A stretch of 64,000 bases of DNA from VFMC01 sp050248155 (GTDB lineage: Bacteria > Actinomycetota > Acidimicrobiia > Acidimicrobiales > Ilumatobacteraceae): contig JBFWSW010000009.1 of assembly GCA_050248155.1 (NCBI GenBank), positions 1 through 64,000 of the forward strand, in the 5' to 3' direction. Position numbers and translations under genes: made by a program. Positions 50,600 to 59,363 of the stretch are shown here, piece after piece; within the stretch, counting starts at the first letter, position 1, and every line of letters starts with the position of its first letter. The notes under the pieces were generated by a model. It was given only the letters and a program-made list of their open reading frames with translations. It was not told the DNA's origin and searched no databases.

Positions 50600-51019
50600 A
50601 TGCCTGCGCAGTACCCGCGTCTCCGTGCCACTGTCCTCGACACCACCGACACCCGTGGGCTCGCCGAGTTCTACCGTCAGCTGCTCGGCTTCACCTATCG
50701 GCCCGGTCACGAGGTGGACGACCCCGCCGGCGACGACTGGCTGGTGCTGGACGACGCCGCTGGCGAGGCGCGGCTGGCGATCCAGCGCGTCGACGAGCTG
50801 CCGCGTTCGACCTGGCCGGCGACGGCAGTCCCGCAGCAGTTGCATCTCGACCTCACCGTCCCGACACCGGACGACCTGGCCGAGCAGCGCGACCGCGCCC
50901 TCGCCCTCGGCGCGACGATCCTCGACGACCGCTTCGACAACCCCGAAGAGCCGCTCTACGTCTTCGCCGATCCGGCCGGCCATCCCTTCTGCATCTTCGT
51001 CGTCCCCGAGCGGGCCTGA
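50600..51019 (+). CDS. VOC-superfamily (glyoxalase-like) protein
   Basis: A 139-residue single-chain VOC protein. LRATVLDTTDTRGLAEFYRQLLGFTYRPG is the first module, WLVLDDAAGEARLAIQRVD and LHLDLTVPTPDDLAEQRDRALALGATIL the second, and VFADPAGHPFCIFV the closing strand. The first metal position is not a His (TVLDT), as in the Glyoxalase_6 (PF18029) group, so it may bind a ligand rather than catalyse. Function unknown. Divergent from the tRNA, 59 bp away. Confidence 0.85.
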   Translation: MPAQYPRLRATVLDTTDTRGLAEFYRQLLGFTYRPGHEVDDPAGDDWLVLDDAAGEARLAIQRVDELPRSTWPATAVPQQLHLDLTVPTPDDLAEQRDRALALGATILDDRFDNPEEPLYVFADPAGHPFCIFVVPERA

Positions 51020-51062
51020 CCTGCCCTGCACTCGCCGTCGCGCCCTCCACTAGCTTGGCGCC

Positions 51063-51632
51063 GTGATCCTCTCCGACCGGAGCTTGCGCGAGCAGATCGC
51101 CGCGGGCCGCATCGTCATCGACCCCTACGACGAGCGGTGTGTGCAGCCCTCATCGATCGACGTCAAGATCGGCAACCTGTTCCGGGTCTTCCGCAACCAC
51201 ACGTCGGGCGTCATCGACGTGAAGCAGAACCAGGAAGACCTCACCGAGCTGATCACGATCCCCGAGGACGGCGTGTTCATGCTCCACCCCGGCGAGTTCG
51301 TCCTCGGCACCACGCTCGAGACGGTCACCGTCCCCGATGATCTCGTGTCCCGCATCGAGGGGAAGTCGAGTTTGGGGAGACTGGGTCTCATCATCCACTC
51401 GACTGCAGGATTCATCGACCCCGGCTTCAGCGGGCACGTCACGCTCGAGCTCACCAACATCGCGACGCTGCCGATCACGCTCTACCCCGGCATGAAGATC
51501 GGTCAGGTGAGCTTCATGCAGATGACCACCCCGGCCGACAACCCGTACGGCAGCGGCGCCCGTGGTTCCAAGTACCAGGGCCAGCGCGGCCCGACCCCCA
51601 GCCGCTACTGGGAGAACTTCGAGCAGCTCTGA
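51063..51632 (+). CDS. dcd: dCTP deaminase
   Basis: A 189-residue trimeric deaminase that converts dCTP to dUTP (actinobacterial members may also hydrolyse dUTP to dUMP). MILSDRSLREQIAAGRIVIDPY, VQPSSIDVKIG, HPGEFVLGTTLETVTVPDDLVSRIEGKSSLGRLGLIIHSTAGFIDPGFSGHVTLEL contain the conserved signature with the catalytic Glu in the AGFIDPGFxGHxTLEL block. Length and order are standard. TAGCTT ends 6 nt before the GTG, so the message is probably leaderless. Confidence 0.95.
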   Translation: MILSDRSLREQIAAGRIVIDPYDERCVQPSSIDVKIGNLFRVFRNHTSGVIDVKQNQEDLTELITIPEDGVFMLHPGEFVLGTTLETVTVPDDLVSRIEGKSSLGRLGLIIHSTAGFIDPGFSGHVTLELTNIATLPITLYPGMKIGQVSFMQMTTPADNPYGSGARGSKYQGQRGPTPSRYWENFEQL

Positions 51633-51643
51633 CCCGGAGGCCG

Positions 51644-51692
51644 CAACTTTGGGGCTGGCGGGCGACTTTCTCGCCCCCGAGCCCCGAAGTTG
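51644..51692. terminator. Bidirectional hairpin between dcd and the Fe-S oxidoreductase gene
   Basis: CAACTTTGGGGCT (51644-51656) pairs with AGCCCCGAAGTTG (51680-51692), 13 bp with one G-U pair, around a 23-nt loop that itself has GGCGA...TCGCC. The outer arms AACTTCGG/CCAAAGTT resemble those of the 47-bp repeats near 5.7 and 11.1 kb. Confidence 0.65.
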
Positions 51693-51693
51693 G

Positions 51694-53964
51694 TCAGTCG
51701 CCGCCGGTCGGGGCGCTGTAGACGTCGGGCACCGGTGGGTTGGCGACGGCTCGCTCGCCGGCGGTGATCGCGTCGAGCAGGTGGATCGAGATGTCGGCGA
51801 CCTTGACTTGCTCGTCGTCGGCACCCGCCGCCTTCACGCCGTCGTCGAGCATGATGTAGCAGAACGGGCACGCCGTCGCGACCCGTGAGGCACCGGTCGA
51901 CAGCGCCTCCATCGCTCGCTCGTCGTTCACCTTCGTGCCGATCGACTCCTCCATCCACATGCGCGCGCCGCCGGCGCCGCAGCACATGCCCTTCGTGCCG
52001 TTGCGCTGCATCTCGACGACCTCGATGCCCTTGATCGACGCGACGACCTTGCGCGGCGCGAGGTAGACGTCGTTGTGCCGGCCGAGGTAGCAGCTGTCGT
52101 GGTAGGTGATCCGTTCGTCGAGGGTGGCCTGGCTGACGTCGAGGCGGCCGCTCTCGATGAGCTGCTCGAGCAGCTGCGAGTGGTGGACGACCTCGTAGTT
52201 GCCGCCGAGCTGCGGGTACTCGTTGCGCAGCGTGTTGAAGCAGTGCGGGCACTGCGTGATGATCTTGCGCACGCCCATGCCGTTCAGCATCTCGACGTTC
52301 GGCATCGCCAGCATCTGGAAGAGGTACTCGTTGCCGCTGCGCCGGGCCGGGTCGCCCGTGCACATCTCGCTCGGGCCGAGGATGGCGACGTCGATGCCGG
52401 CCCGCTTGAGCAGCTTGGCCATCGCCTGGGTGACCTTCTTGTTCTTGTCGTCGAACGAGCCGGCGCACCCGACCCAGTAGAGGTACTCCGAGGTCAGCGT
52501 CTCGCCCGGGTCGACCACCTTGACGTCGTCGAGGTCCTTCGCCCAGTCGGCCCGCTCGCCCTGGTTCATTCCCCACGGGTTGCCCTGGTTCTCCATCGAG
52601 CGATAGGCGGTGCCCAGCTCGGACGGGAAGTTGCTCTCCATCAGCGACAGGTAGCGCCGCATGTCGAGGATCTTGTCGAGGATCTCGATGTTCACCGGGC
52701 AGATCTCGTCGCACGCCTTGCAGCTCGTGCACGCCCAGATCTCCTCGGCGGTGATGCGTTCGAACACCGAGTTGGACGAGATGGTGATCTCGCGATCGAC
52801 ACCGAGTGGCGGGCTGACGTGACCCTGCGGCGCCGTGGCCGCCATCACCTCGCCGGTCTTCAGCACGATCTCGCGCGGGTCGAGCGGCTTGCCCGTGGCG
52901 TGTGCCGGGCACACACTGGTGCAGCGGCCACACATCGTGCACGCGTCGGTGTCGAGCAACTGCTTCCACGTGAAGTCCTCGACCACGGACGCGCCGAAGC
53001 TCTCGAGCTCGGTCTCGGTGAGGTTGGGCATCGGCTTCATCGCGCCCTTGGGCCGCTCGCGATTGCGCAGGTACATGTTCAGCGGCGAGGTGAACATGTG
53101 CCGCAGCATCGTGACGGGCAGGATCGCGAGGAAGACCAGGAAGCTGACGACGTGCGCGCTCCACAGGATCTGGTGCCACAGCTCGAGGTCGTTCGTCGAC
53201 ATGCCCTCGAAGGCCCGGCTGAGCGGGTAGCCGACGAAGCTCCACTTCTCGTAGTTCGGACGGTCGATCAGCGCGATCCGGAACGCCTCGGCGAAGAACC
53301 CGCTCACGCCGATGACGAGGAACGTGCCGAGGATGAGCGCGTGCTCGGGCTTGCTCTTGATGCGGATGCGGTACGGCCGCTGCACGTACCGCCGCACGAT
53401 CGCCCAGACGATGCCGACGAGGAACACGACGCCGGCCCCGTCGCCGACGAGCGAGTAGCCGAGGTACGTCTTGCCGTGGAGGAACTTCAGGTCCTCGGGC
53501 AGCTGATGGTCGACCTCGAGCACCGTCGTCACCCCGAGCAGGATGAGGAACCCGAAGTAGATCAACGAGTGCATCACCCCGGCGGCCGGATCGCGCAGCA
53601 GTGTGCGCATGTACACGCCCGCACGGAAGTCGGCCATGCGGTGCTTCGCGTTCTTCAGCGTGGTTCGCCGGCGATCGGGAGCGCCTCGCTCCCAGTTGCG
53701 GACCCGCTCGGCGAAGGCGAACGCGCCCCACACGAGCAGCGCGGGGACCAACGTGTAGAAGGCGATCTGGAGCGGGCCCGGGATGTTGATGAAGACCTTG
53801 CGCGAGGGCGTCTTCTCGTCGTGCCACTCGGTGATCAGCGGCACGATGCCGGAGAGCAGCGTGAACACGCCGATCGCGATCCCGAGGACGATGACGAGTT
53901 GGTGCGGTCGGAACCGCTTGTCGCCGGTCGTTGCTTCTGATTCGGCTGCCGCGTGCGTGCTCAT
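51694..53964 (-). CDS. Membrane Fe-S oxidoreductase, EtfD/HdrD-like
   Basis: A 756-residue membrane protein that probably passes electrons from electron-transfer flavoprotein (fatty-acid oxidation) to menaquinone, as proposed for mycobacterial EtfD. Residues about 20-300 hold five or six membrane helices like the cytochrome-b subunit of nitrate reductase gamma. Two 4Fe-4S clusters follow (Cys342, 345, 348, 352 and Cys412, 415, 418, 422), then two CCG-type cysteine repeats (GCAGSFDD...CPHCFN and SCYLGRH...MCCGAGGARMWME) as in heterodisulfide reductase subunit D. No etfA/etfB nearby, so the link to ETF is by family, not context. Confidence 0.87.
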   Translation of the reverse strand: MSTHAAAESEATTGDKRFRPHQLVIVLGIAIGVFTLLSGIVPLITEWHDEKTPSRKVFINIPGPLQIAFYTLVPALLVWGAFAFAERVRNWERGAPDRRRTTLKNAKHRMADFRAGVYMRTLLRDPAAGVMHSLIYFGFLILLGVTTVLEVDHQLPEDLKFLHGKTYLGYSLVGDGAGVVFLVGIVWAIVRRYVQRPYRIRIKSKPEHALILGTFLVIGVSGFFAEAFRIALIDRPNYEKWSFVGYPLSRAFEGMSTNDLELWHQILWSAHVVSFLVFLAILPVTMLRHMFTSPLNMYLRNRERPKGAMKPMPNLTETELESFGASVVEDFTWKQLLDTDACTMCGRCTSVCPAHATGKPLDPREIVLKTGEVMAATAPQGHVSPPLGVDREITISSNSVFERITAEEIWACTSCKACDEICPVNIEILDKILDMRRYLSLMESNFPSELGTAYRSMENQGNPWGMNQGERADWAKDLDDVKVVDPGETLTSEYLYWVGCAGSFDDKNKKVTQAMAKLLKRAGIDVAILGPSEMCTGDPARRSGNEYLFQMLAMPNVEMLNGMGVRKIITQCPHCFNTLRNEYPQLGGNYEVVHHSQLLEQLIESGRLDVSQATLDERITYHDSCYLGRHNDVYLAPRKVVASIKGIEVVEMQRNGTKGMCCGAGGARMWMEESIGTKVNDERAMEALSTGASRVATACPFCYIMLDDGVKAAGADDEQVKVADISIHLLDAITAGERAVANPPVPDVYSAPTGGD

Positions 53965-54031
53965 GACGGCCCGAACGCTAGTTCAAGCGTGTCCCGACGC
54001 CCACGTCCACGAGGCGCCCGGACGGCACAGC

Positions 54032-54457
54032 TCAGCCGTAGTACTGGCGGTCGAGGTCGCGGATGCGCGTCGCGAGCGAGGCGAGCAGCTTGTGCGCGAG
54101 CGCCGGCACGTCGTCGACGACGCCGAGGAACGTGCGCTGGCTGAGCAGCAGGAACGTGCAGTCGGTCTCGCAGGTCACCGTCGCGGTGCGGGGGCCGTGG
54201 TCGAGCAGCGACAGCTCGCCGACGATGGTGCCCGGGCCGAGTGTCGCGACCTTCTTGCCGTTGCGGCGCACGTTCACGCTGCCGCTCAGCACGACGAACG
54301 CCTCACGTCCGGTCTGACCCTGGTCGACGATCAGCGAGCCCGCGGGCATCGTCACCTCGTCACCCGCCTTCGCGATCTTCTCGAGGTCCTTCTGCGAACA
54401 TCCCTGGAAGAGAGGCACGCTACGCAGGTGGTCGAGGTATGCCTTCTTGTTGGCCAT
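54032..54457 (-). CDS. Cyclic nucleotide-binding domain protein
   Basis: A 141-residue protein made of one CNB domain. YLDHLRSVPLFQGCSQKDLEKIAKAGDEVTMPAGSLIVDQGQTGREAFVVLSGSVNV begins the jelly roll and GELSLLDHGPRTATVTCETDCTFLLLS is the phosphate-binding cassette (GE-x5-x-RTA). No HTH, so it is not a CRP-type regulator alone; it probably relays cAMP or cGMP to a partner. TATGCT ends 8 nt before the ATG. Divergent from gpmI. Confidence 0.87.
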   Translation of the reverse strand: MANKKAYLDHLRSVPLFQGCSQKDLEKIAKAGDEVTMPAGSLIVDQGQTGREAFVVLSGSVNVRRNGKKVATLGPGTIVGELSLLDHGPRTATVTCETDCTFLLLSQRTFLGVVDDVPALAHKLLASLATRIRDLDRQYYG

Positions 54458-54561
54458 GGCGGGCGAGCATAGACCGCTCGTGAACACGTGCGTGACCTGG
54501 CCGTACACTGGTTCGAGCACGGGTCGCACACCGGCCTCCATCTGTATCGACGGGAGTCTTG

Positions 54562-56196
54562 ATGGCACTCTCCCTCCACCGCCACCCCACCTTCGCCGGA
54601 CGATCCGGTCCACTGCTGCTGGTGATCGCCGACGGCGTCGGCATCGCACCGCCAGGACCGAGCAACGCAGTCACCGAGGCCGACACCCCGAACCTCGACG
54701 CGCTCCTCGCGTCGCCGCTGTCGACGCAGCTGCGCGCCCACGGCGCCGCGGTCGGGCTGCCGTCCGACGACGACATGGGCAACAGCGAGGTGGGCCACAA
54801 CGCGCTCGGTGCCGGGCGCATCTTCGCCCAGGGCGCGAAGCTCGTGAACCAGGCGCTGGCGAACGGCTCGCTGTTCGCGAGTGACGTGTGGAGGGCCGCC
54901 GTCGAGCACGGCCGGGCGCACACGATGCACTTCATCGGCCTGCACTCCGACGGCAACGTGCACTCGAACAACGAGCAGCTGTACCAGTTGCTCGAGCGCG
55001 CCGCGGTGGAGGGTGTGCATCGGGCACGCATCCACATCCTGCTCGACGGCCGTGACGTCCCGGCGCGCTCCGCGCTCGACTACATCGCCCAGACCGAGCA
55101 GGTGCTGCGCAAGATCAACGATCACCACGGTGTCGACTACCGCATCGCGTCCGGCGGCGGTCGGATGATGATCACGATGGACCGCTATCAGGCCGACTGG
55201 CCGATGGTGAAGCGCGGCTACGACTGCCACACGCACGGAATCGGTCGGCCGTTCCACTCGGCCACGGAAGCCGTCGAGACGATGTACACCGAATCGGACG
55301 TCGGCGACCAGTACCTCGCCGCGTTCGTCATCGTGGACGACGACGGCCGTCCGGTCGGGACGATGCACGACGGCGACGCAGTGGTGCTCTACAACTTCCG
55401 TGGCGACCGCTCGATCGAGATCTCGCAGGCGTACGAGGATCCGGAGTTCTCGGCCTTCGATCGCGGCGACGCGCCCGACGTGTACTTCTGCGGCATGTTG
55501 CAGTACGACGGCGACGCGCTGGTGCCCAAGCACTACCTCGTCTCGCCGCCGGTCATCGAGCACACGATGAGCCAGTTCCTGTGTGCCGAAGGGGTGCGCA
55601 CCTTCGCGATCAGCGAGACGCAGAAGTACGGGCACGTCACCTACTTCTGGAACGGCAACCGCTCGGGCTACATCGACCCGACGCTCGAGACCTACGTCGA
55701 GATCCCCTCGGATCGCGTCGAGTTCAACCGCACGCCCGCGATGAAGGTGCCCGAGATCACCGAGCGCACGATCGAGCTGCTGCGAACGGGCACGTACCGC
55801 TTCGGCCGGCTGAACTTCCCGTCGGGTGACATGGTGGGCCACACCGGCGACCTCGACGCGACGATCAAGGCGATGGAGGTGATCGACCGCTGCATGGGCG
55901 AGCTGATCGCGACGATCGACGAGCTCGGTGGCGTGCTCGTGTACACCGCCGACCACGGCAACGCCGACATCATGTTCACCGAGTCCGACGGCGTGCGCTC
56001 GCCCAAGACGTCGCACACGCTCAGCCCGGTGCCCTTCGTCATCCACGACTCGCAGTACCACGGGGAGTACCACATGGCAGCAGCGCCGGATGCCGGTCTG
56101 GCGAACGTCGCCTCGACCCTGTTCGACCTCCTCGGCTTCGAACCTCCCGCCGAGTACGAACCGAGCCTCATCGCCTTCGACCGACCCAGCGTTTGA
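54562..56196 (+). CDS. gpmI: 2,3-bisphosphoglycerate-independent phosphoglycerate mutase
   Basis: Interconverts 3- and 2-phosphoglycerate in glycolysis using two Mn2+. The 544 residues exceed the usual ~510. LLLVIADGVGIAPPGPSNA begins the alkaline-phosphatase-like domain, DDMGNSEVGHNALGAGR carries the nucleophile Ser75, HSDGNVHSNNEQLY, HILLDGRDVPARSAL and MDRYQADWPMVKRGYDC are substrate-domain blocks, and NFPSGDMVGHTGDL and YTADHGNADIM supply metal ligands near the end. GGGAG lies 6 nt before the ATG. Confidence 0.95.
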   Translation: MALSLHRHPTFAGRSGPLLLVIADGVGIAPPGPSNAVTEADTPNLDALLASPLSTQLRAHGAAVGLPSDDDMGNSEVGHNALGAGRIFAQGAKLVNQALANGSLFASDVWRAAVEHGRAHTMHFIGLHSDGNVHSNNEQLYQLLERAAVEGVHRARIHILLDGRDVPARSALDYIAQTEQVLRKINDHHGVDYRIASGGGRMMITMDRYQADWPMVKRGYDCHTHGIGRPFHSATEAVETMYTESDVGDQYLAAFVIVDDDGRPVGTMHDGDAVVLYNFRGDRSIEISQAYEDPEFSAFDRGDAPDVYFCGMLQYDGDALVPKHYLVSPPVIEHTMSQFLCAEGVRTFAISETQKYGHVTYFWNGNRSGYIDPTLETYVEIPSDRVEFNRTPAMKVPEITERTIELLRTGTYRFGRLNFPSGDMVGHTGDLDATIKAMEVIDRCMGELIATIDELGGVLVYTADHGNADIMFTESDGVRSPKTSHTLSPVPFVIHDSQYHGEYHMAAAPDAGLANVASTLFDLLGFEPPAEYEPSLIAFDRPSV

Positions 56197-56237
56197 CCAC
56201 TCAGGCCCCGATCCGGGGAGGGGTCAGACGGTCGGGA

Positions 56238-56558
56238 TCACGGAGCCTGTTCGTCGGCGAGCAGTGCCGGCAGATCCTGAGCGTCGGCGAGGAGGCGGAC
56301 GACATCGACGTGATCGCCGACGAAGTAGCACCAGCTGCAGGGGAAGCCTGGGATTCGGCGGGTGCGCAAGCCTGGGATGCCGCACCATTCGCCGACTTGC
56401 GGTGACCCGGCGCCTGGCATCCGGCCGATCGCGGACAATGCCTCGACTGCAGCTTCGAAGAAGCGGTTGCCGAGCTCATGCCCTCCTTCCTCGGCGTAGT
56501 ACGTCGTGCGCTCGACGAGATCGACTTCCGCGCGGGGACGGAGGTAAACCTCGATCAC
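56238..56558 (-). CDS. ParE/RelE-family toxin
   Basis: A 106-residue toxin. VYLRPRAEVDLVERTTYYAEEGGHELGNRFFEAAVEALSAIGRMPGAGSP is the ParE helical start, and IPGLRTRRIPGFPCSWCYFVGDHVDVVRLLADAQDLPALL the sheet and C-terminal strand with R-L-x-HxxRD-like position replaced by ADAQD. ParE toxins poison gyrase; the replaced C-terminal motif makes strength uncertain. The ATG overlaps the antitoxin stop (ATGA). Confidence 0.87.
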   Translation of the reverse strand: MIEVYLRPRAEVDLVERTTYYAEEGGHELGNRFFEAAVEALSAIGRMPGAGSPQVGEWCGIPGLRTRRIPGFPCSWCYFVGDHVDVVRLLADAQDLPALLADEQAP

Positions 56559-56806
56559 GCGCCGGCGCCGAGGCCGCGGTCGCGCAGTTCGCTGATGACC
56601 TCATCGGTCAGAGCGCGGGACGGTCCGGAGGCAAGTCCTTCGGCGATCAGATCGCGGAGACGCTGAGCGCGCTGCGTCTGCTGATCGCGCCGGATGAGCT
56701 CGCGGAGGTACTCGCTCGTGTTGCCGTAGTCACCCGTCCGCACCCGCTCGTCGATGTACTCCCGCATCGACTCGGGCAACGCGAAGCTCATCGTGTGCCG
56801 GCTCAT
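56555..56806 (-). CDS. ParD-family antitoxin
   Basis: An 83-residue ribbon-helix-helix antitoxin. MSRHTMSFALPESMREYIDERVRTGDYGNTSEYLRELIRRDQ is a complete CC2985/ParD1-type DNA-binding domain; the rest (ALTDEVISELRDRG) wraps the toxin. It is the first gene of the pair, 22 bp from the start of the unrelated membrane-protein gene's end. It likely represses its own promoter. Confidence 0.9.
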   Translation of the reverse strand: MSRHTMSFALPESMREYIDERVRTGDYGNTSEYLRELIRRDQQTQRAQRLRDLIAEGLASGPSRALTDEVISELRDRGLGAGA

Positions 56807-56827
56807 CTCGCCAGTGTGTCGGCGGTA

Positions 56828-58000
56828 TCAACCGTTGTCAACGCCCGTGTCAGGCCGGACGAGGACACCCGTCGACGCGGCCTCGAGCGTCGTGCCGTCC
56901 GGGACGCACAGGCGGACAAAGTCGACATCGTCGGGAACCTCGACGAGGAAGTAGTCCACGCCGTTCGCGATGGTGGCCGACAATGCCAGGGACGCGACAA
57001 CGGTGCCGTCCTCGCGCGCCGAGCACCACGCGAAATCGACGGTGTCGAGATCGATCTGCAGGGCCCCGAGGTTCGTGCCGGCGATCACCCACGCGTCGCC
57101 GACGAGCACCGATGCGGCGGCCTGGCGCTGGTCGGCAGGCGTGTTCGGGTTGCCGACTTTCGGACGGCATCCCTGGTCTGTGCCGATGCGGACGCAGATG
57201 GCGCCGGGCTCGTGGCCTCCGCCAAGGCGGTGCACCATCTCATATCCGCCGAGGACCACTGCGTCGATCTGCGGAAGCTGACCCAAGTACGTCTGTGCGT
57301 CGTGATCGAGCGCGTCGAGTTGTACGTCGGACACGGGAGCAAGGGCGCGCGCAACCTGTGCGATCTGCTCATCCCTCGGTTGTTCGTCGATCCATGGCCA
57401 GCCGATCCTCAACACCGTGCCGTCGATCGTCGTCAACGTGTGACCGAGCAGCTCACCCACGCCCTCGATCGTCTGGATGGTCGCGGTAGGAGGCTGGTTG
57501 GACGGGCTCAGGTCCCCTTCGTCACTCACGTACACCGGTGGCCCGTGCGTGGTCATGACCGTGAACCCGATGAAGGGACGCACCGGACGTTCCAGCGGGT
57601 CGACATCGGCCGCTTCCGAGCCTCCCATTTGTGCGGCGAGCCCGCGGTACACGCCGATCACGCGGTACCCGGGCGGAAGGTGGACCGGCGCCCATGTCGA
57701 CGCTTCCGCGACCGGCGGCGTGCTGGATGGGGAGGGCTCATCGGTCGTGGTCGGTCCAGCGGTCGAGGCAGAGGTGGCCATCGGTGTGGAGTCGGTGGTG
57801 ACCCGTCGATCGGGCGCCGATCGGACCAGAAGGACACCGACCAGGGCGACGACGGCTGCCACACCGGCGGCGATAGCGGTGAATCGCCATCGGCGACCTT
57901 CGGACGCGACGGCTCGTTCCGCTCGCAGCTCCACACCCAGTTGTTCTTCGAGCCAGCCGAAGTAAGCGGCGATCTGTTCCTCGAACTCGTCAGTCGGCAC
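56828..58000 (-). CDS. Single-pass membrane protein co-encoded with an ECF sigma factor
   Basis: A 390-residue protein. Residues 1-38 are a short cytoplasmic helix (EEQIAAYFGWLEEQLGVELRAERAV), then one membrane helix (about 41-61), a Ser/Thr/Pro/Asp spacer, and a ~290-residue extracellular domain starting WAPVHLPPGYRVIGVYRG. No zinc-binding anti-sigma (ZAS) His-x3-Cys-x2-Cys motif is seen. The GTG start overlaps the end of the sigma factor gene by 11 bp, the layout of sigma/anti-sigma pairs, so an anti-sigma or sensor role is plausible but unproven. Family not recognised. Confidence 0.68.
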   Translation of the reverse strand: MPTDEFEEQIAAYFGWLEEQLGVELRAERAVASEGRRWRFTAIAAGVAAVVALVGVLLVRSAPDRRVTTDSTPMATSASTAGPTTTDEPSPSSTPPVAEASTWAPVHLPPGYRVIGVYRGLAAQMGGSEAADVDPLERPVRPFIGFTVMTTHGPPVYVSDEGDLSPSNQPPTATIQTIEGVGELLGHTLTTIDGTVLRIGWPWIDEQPRDEQIAQVARALAPVSDVQLDALDHDAQTYLGQLPQIDAVVLGGYEMVHRLGGGHEPGAICVRIGTDQGCRPKVGNPNTPADQRQAAASVLVGDAWVIAGTNLGALQIDLDTVDFAWCSAREDGTVVASLALSATIANGVDYFLVEVPDDVDFVRLCVPDGTTLEAASTGVLVRPDTGVDNG

Positions 58001-58436
58001 GGTGCACCTCCAGGGCGATGCGAAGATGGGCCATGCCGCGCTGCAGATGCGTGCGCGCGGTGGCGTGGGTGACGTCGAGCAGCCGGGCCACCTCGACGAT
58101 CGGCCAGCTGTAGCCGTGGACCAGCACGACGCACACGCGCTGATGCTCGGTCAACGCCGCCAGCGCAGGCAACAGCCCGGGCTCGAACTCCGGAAGTGCC
58201 TGCCCGCTCGGCACCGGGAACGACGGTGGTTCGCGCATCAGCTCCCGCGCTGCCGACTGCCCGACGCGGAACAGGTAGCCCGCCGGGTTCTCCATCGTCC
58301 GCAGCCGAGCCCACTGCTCCCAGCCGTAGGCGAGCGCCTCCGATGCAGCGTCGAGGCCGATCTGCGGTCCATACGCAGCGACCAGTGCAGCTCGAAGCCC
58401 AGGGCCACGCTCCCGAACAAACTGCTCGAAGGTCAC
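57990..58436 (-). CDS. ECF-type RNA polymerase sigma factor
   Basis: A short 148-residue sigma factor. Region 2 is FEQFVRERGPGLRAALVAAYGP...DAASEALAYGWEQWARLRTMENPAGYLFRVGQSAARELMR and region 4 is LPALAALTEHQRVCVVLVHGYSWPIVEVARLLDVTHATARTHLQRGMAHLR; the linker between them is only about 25 residues. The usual DAEDxxQ of region 2.1 is replaced by GLDAASEA. GTG 58436 is the first usable start. It is co-encoded with the membrane protein that follows, its probable regulator. Confidence 0.85.
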   Translation of the reverse strand: MTFEQFVRERGPGLRAALVAAYGPQIGLDAASEALAYGWEQWARLRTMENPAGYLFRVGQSAARELMREPPSFPVPSGQALPEFEPGLLPALAALTEHQRVCVVLVHGYSWPIVEVARLLDVTHATARTHLQRGMAHLRIALEVHRAD

Positions 58437-58499
58437 ACACTGGAAAGTAACGAGCAGTCGCGAATCGTGACGCGGGAGGGCCCAATACGCTCGGCGGGC

Positions 58500-59363
58500 G
58501 TGGTCGTGCGACACGAGATGCTCCGCGGGCTCGAGCGGCTTCGGGCGACGTCCACGGTGCTGCAGCGGGCGCGGCTCGCTGATCCGCTCGCAGGCATGTG
58601 GGAGGCCGCCGACGTGCACTGGTGGTGGCGCCGTCCTCGCGCGACCGACGAGCTGGCCCTTCCCGTCTGGTTCGACGACGTGGGCCCCGTCGCCGCGGCC
58701 GGGCTGACCGCGTGGAACGACGCGTGGCAGGTCGACGTCTTCGTCGTGCCATCCATCGTCGACGAGGCCGACGTGTGGGCGGCCACGATCGAGGCGGCCG
58801 GCCGACACGGCGATGCGCCGCTCGAGATGCTCGTTCGTGAGGACGATGTGGGGTCGATCGACCTCGCCCTCGCGAGCGGGTTCACCATGACTGACGAGCT
58901 GTCCGGCACCTCGTGGATGGACGCCGACGAACGGGCACCGATCGCGCGGGTCGAGGGCTACTCGATCGCCGACCGCACGATGCGGGCGGACCGCCCGCAC
59001 CCGATGATCGCTCGGAACGGCGAGCTGGTCGAGACGAGGCTGCGCCAGTGCTCGCTCTACGAGCCGACCCTCGATCTGGCGGTCGAGGACGCCAACGGCA
59101 CGGTGGCCGGCTACGCGCTGTTCTGGTTCGATCCGACGACGCTCGTCGGTCTCCTCGAACCGATGCGCGTCCACGACGACCACCAGCGCCGAGGCCTGGG
59201 ACGCATGCTCCTGACCAACGGCCTCGACCGGCTCGTCCGTCACGGCGCGCGGCGCCTGAAGGTGGGCTTCGAATCCGATGCTGCGCGCGACCTGTATCTC
59301 GGCGCCGGTTTCGTGCAGACGTCGATCGATCGGCGGCTCGTCCGGCCGCCATCGCACCAGTAG
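58500..59363 (+). CDS. GNAT N-acetyltransferase
   Basis: A 287-residue protein with two GNAT-like halves. The N-terminal half (about 1-130) is degenerate (LPVWFDDVGPVAAAGLTAWNDAWQVDVFVVPS), and the C-terminal half is a complete GNAT: EPMRVHDDHQRRGLGRMLLTNGLDRLVRHGARRLKVGFESDAARDLYLGAGFVQ with the Q/R-x-x-G-x-G loop. The acceptor is unknown. TACGCT ends 8 nt before GTG 58500, which supports that start; GTG 58506 and ATG 58518 are alternatives. Divergent from the sigma factor gene. Confidence 0.85.
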   Translation: MVVRHEMLRGLERLRATSTVLQRARLADPLAGMWEAADVHWWWRRPRATDELALPVWFDDVGPVAAAGLTAWNDAWQVDVFVVPSIVDEADVWAATIEAAGRHGDAPLEMLVREDDVGSIDLALASGFTMTDELSGTSWMDADERAPIARVEGYSIADRTMRADRPHPMIARNGELVETRLRQCSLYEPTLDLAVEDANGTVAGYALFWFDPTTLVGLLEPMRVHDDHQRRGLGRMLLTNGLDRLVRHGARRLKVGFESDAARDLYLGAGFVQTSIDRRLVRPPSHQ

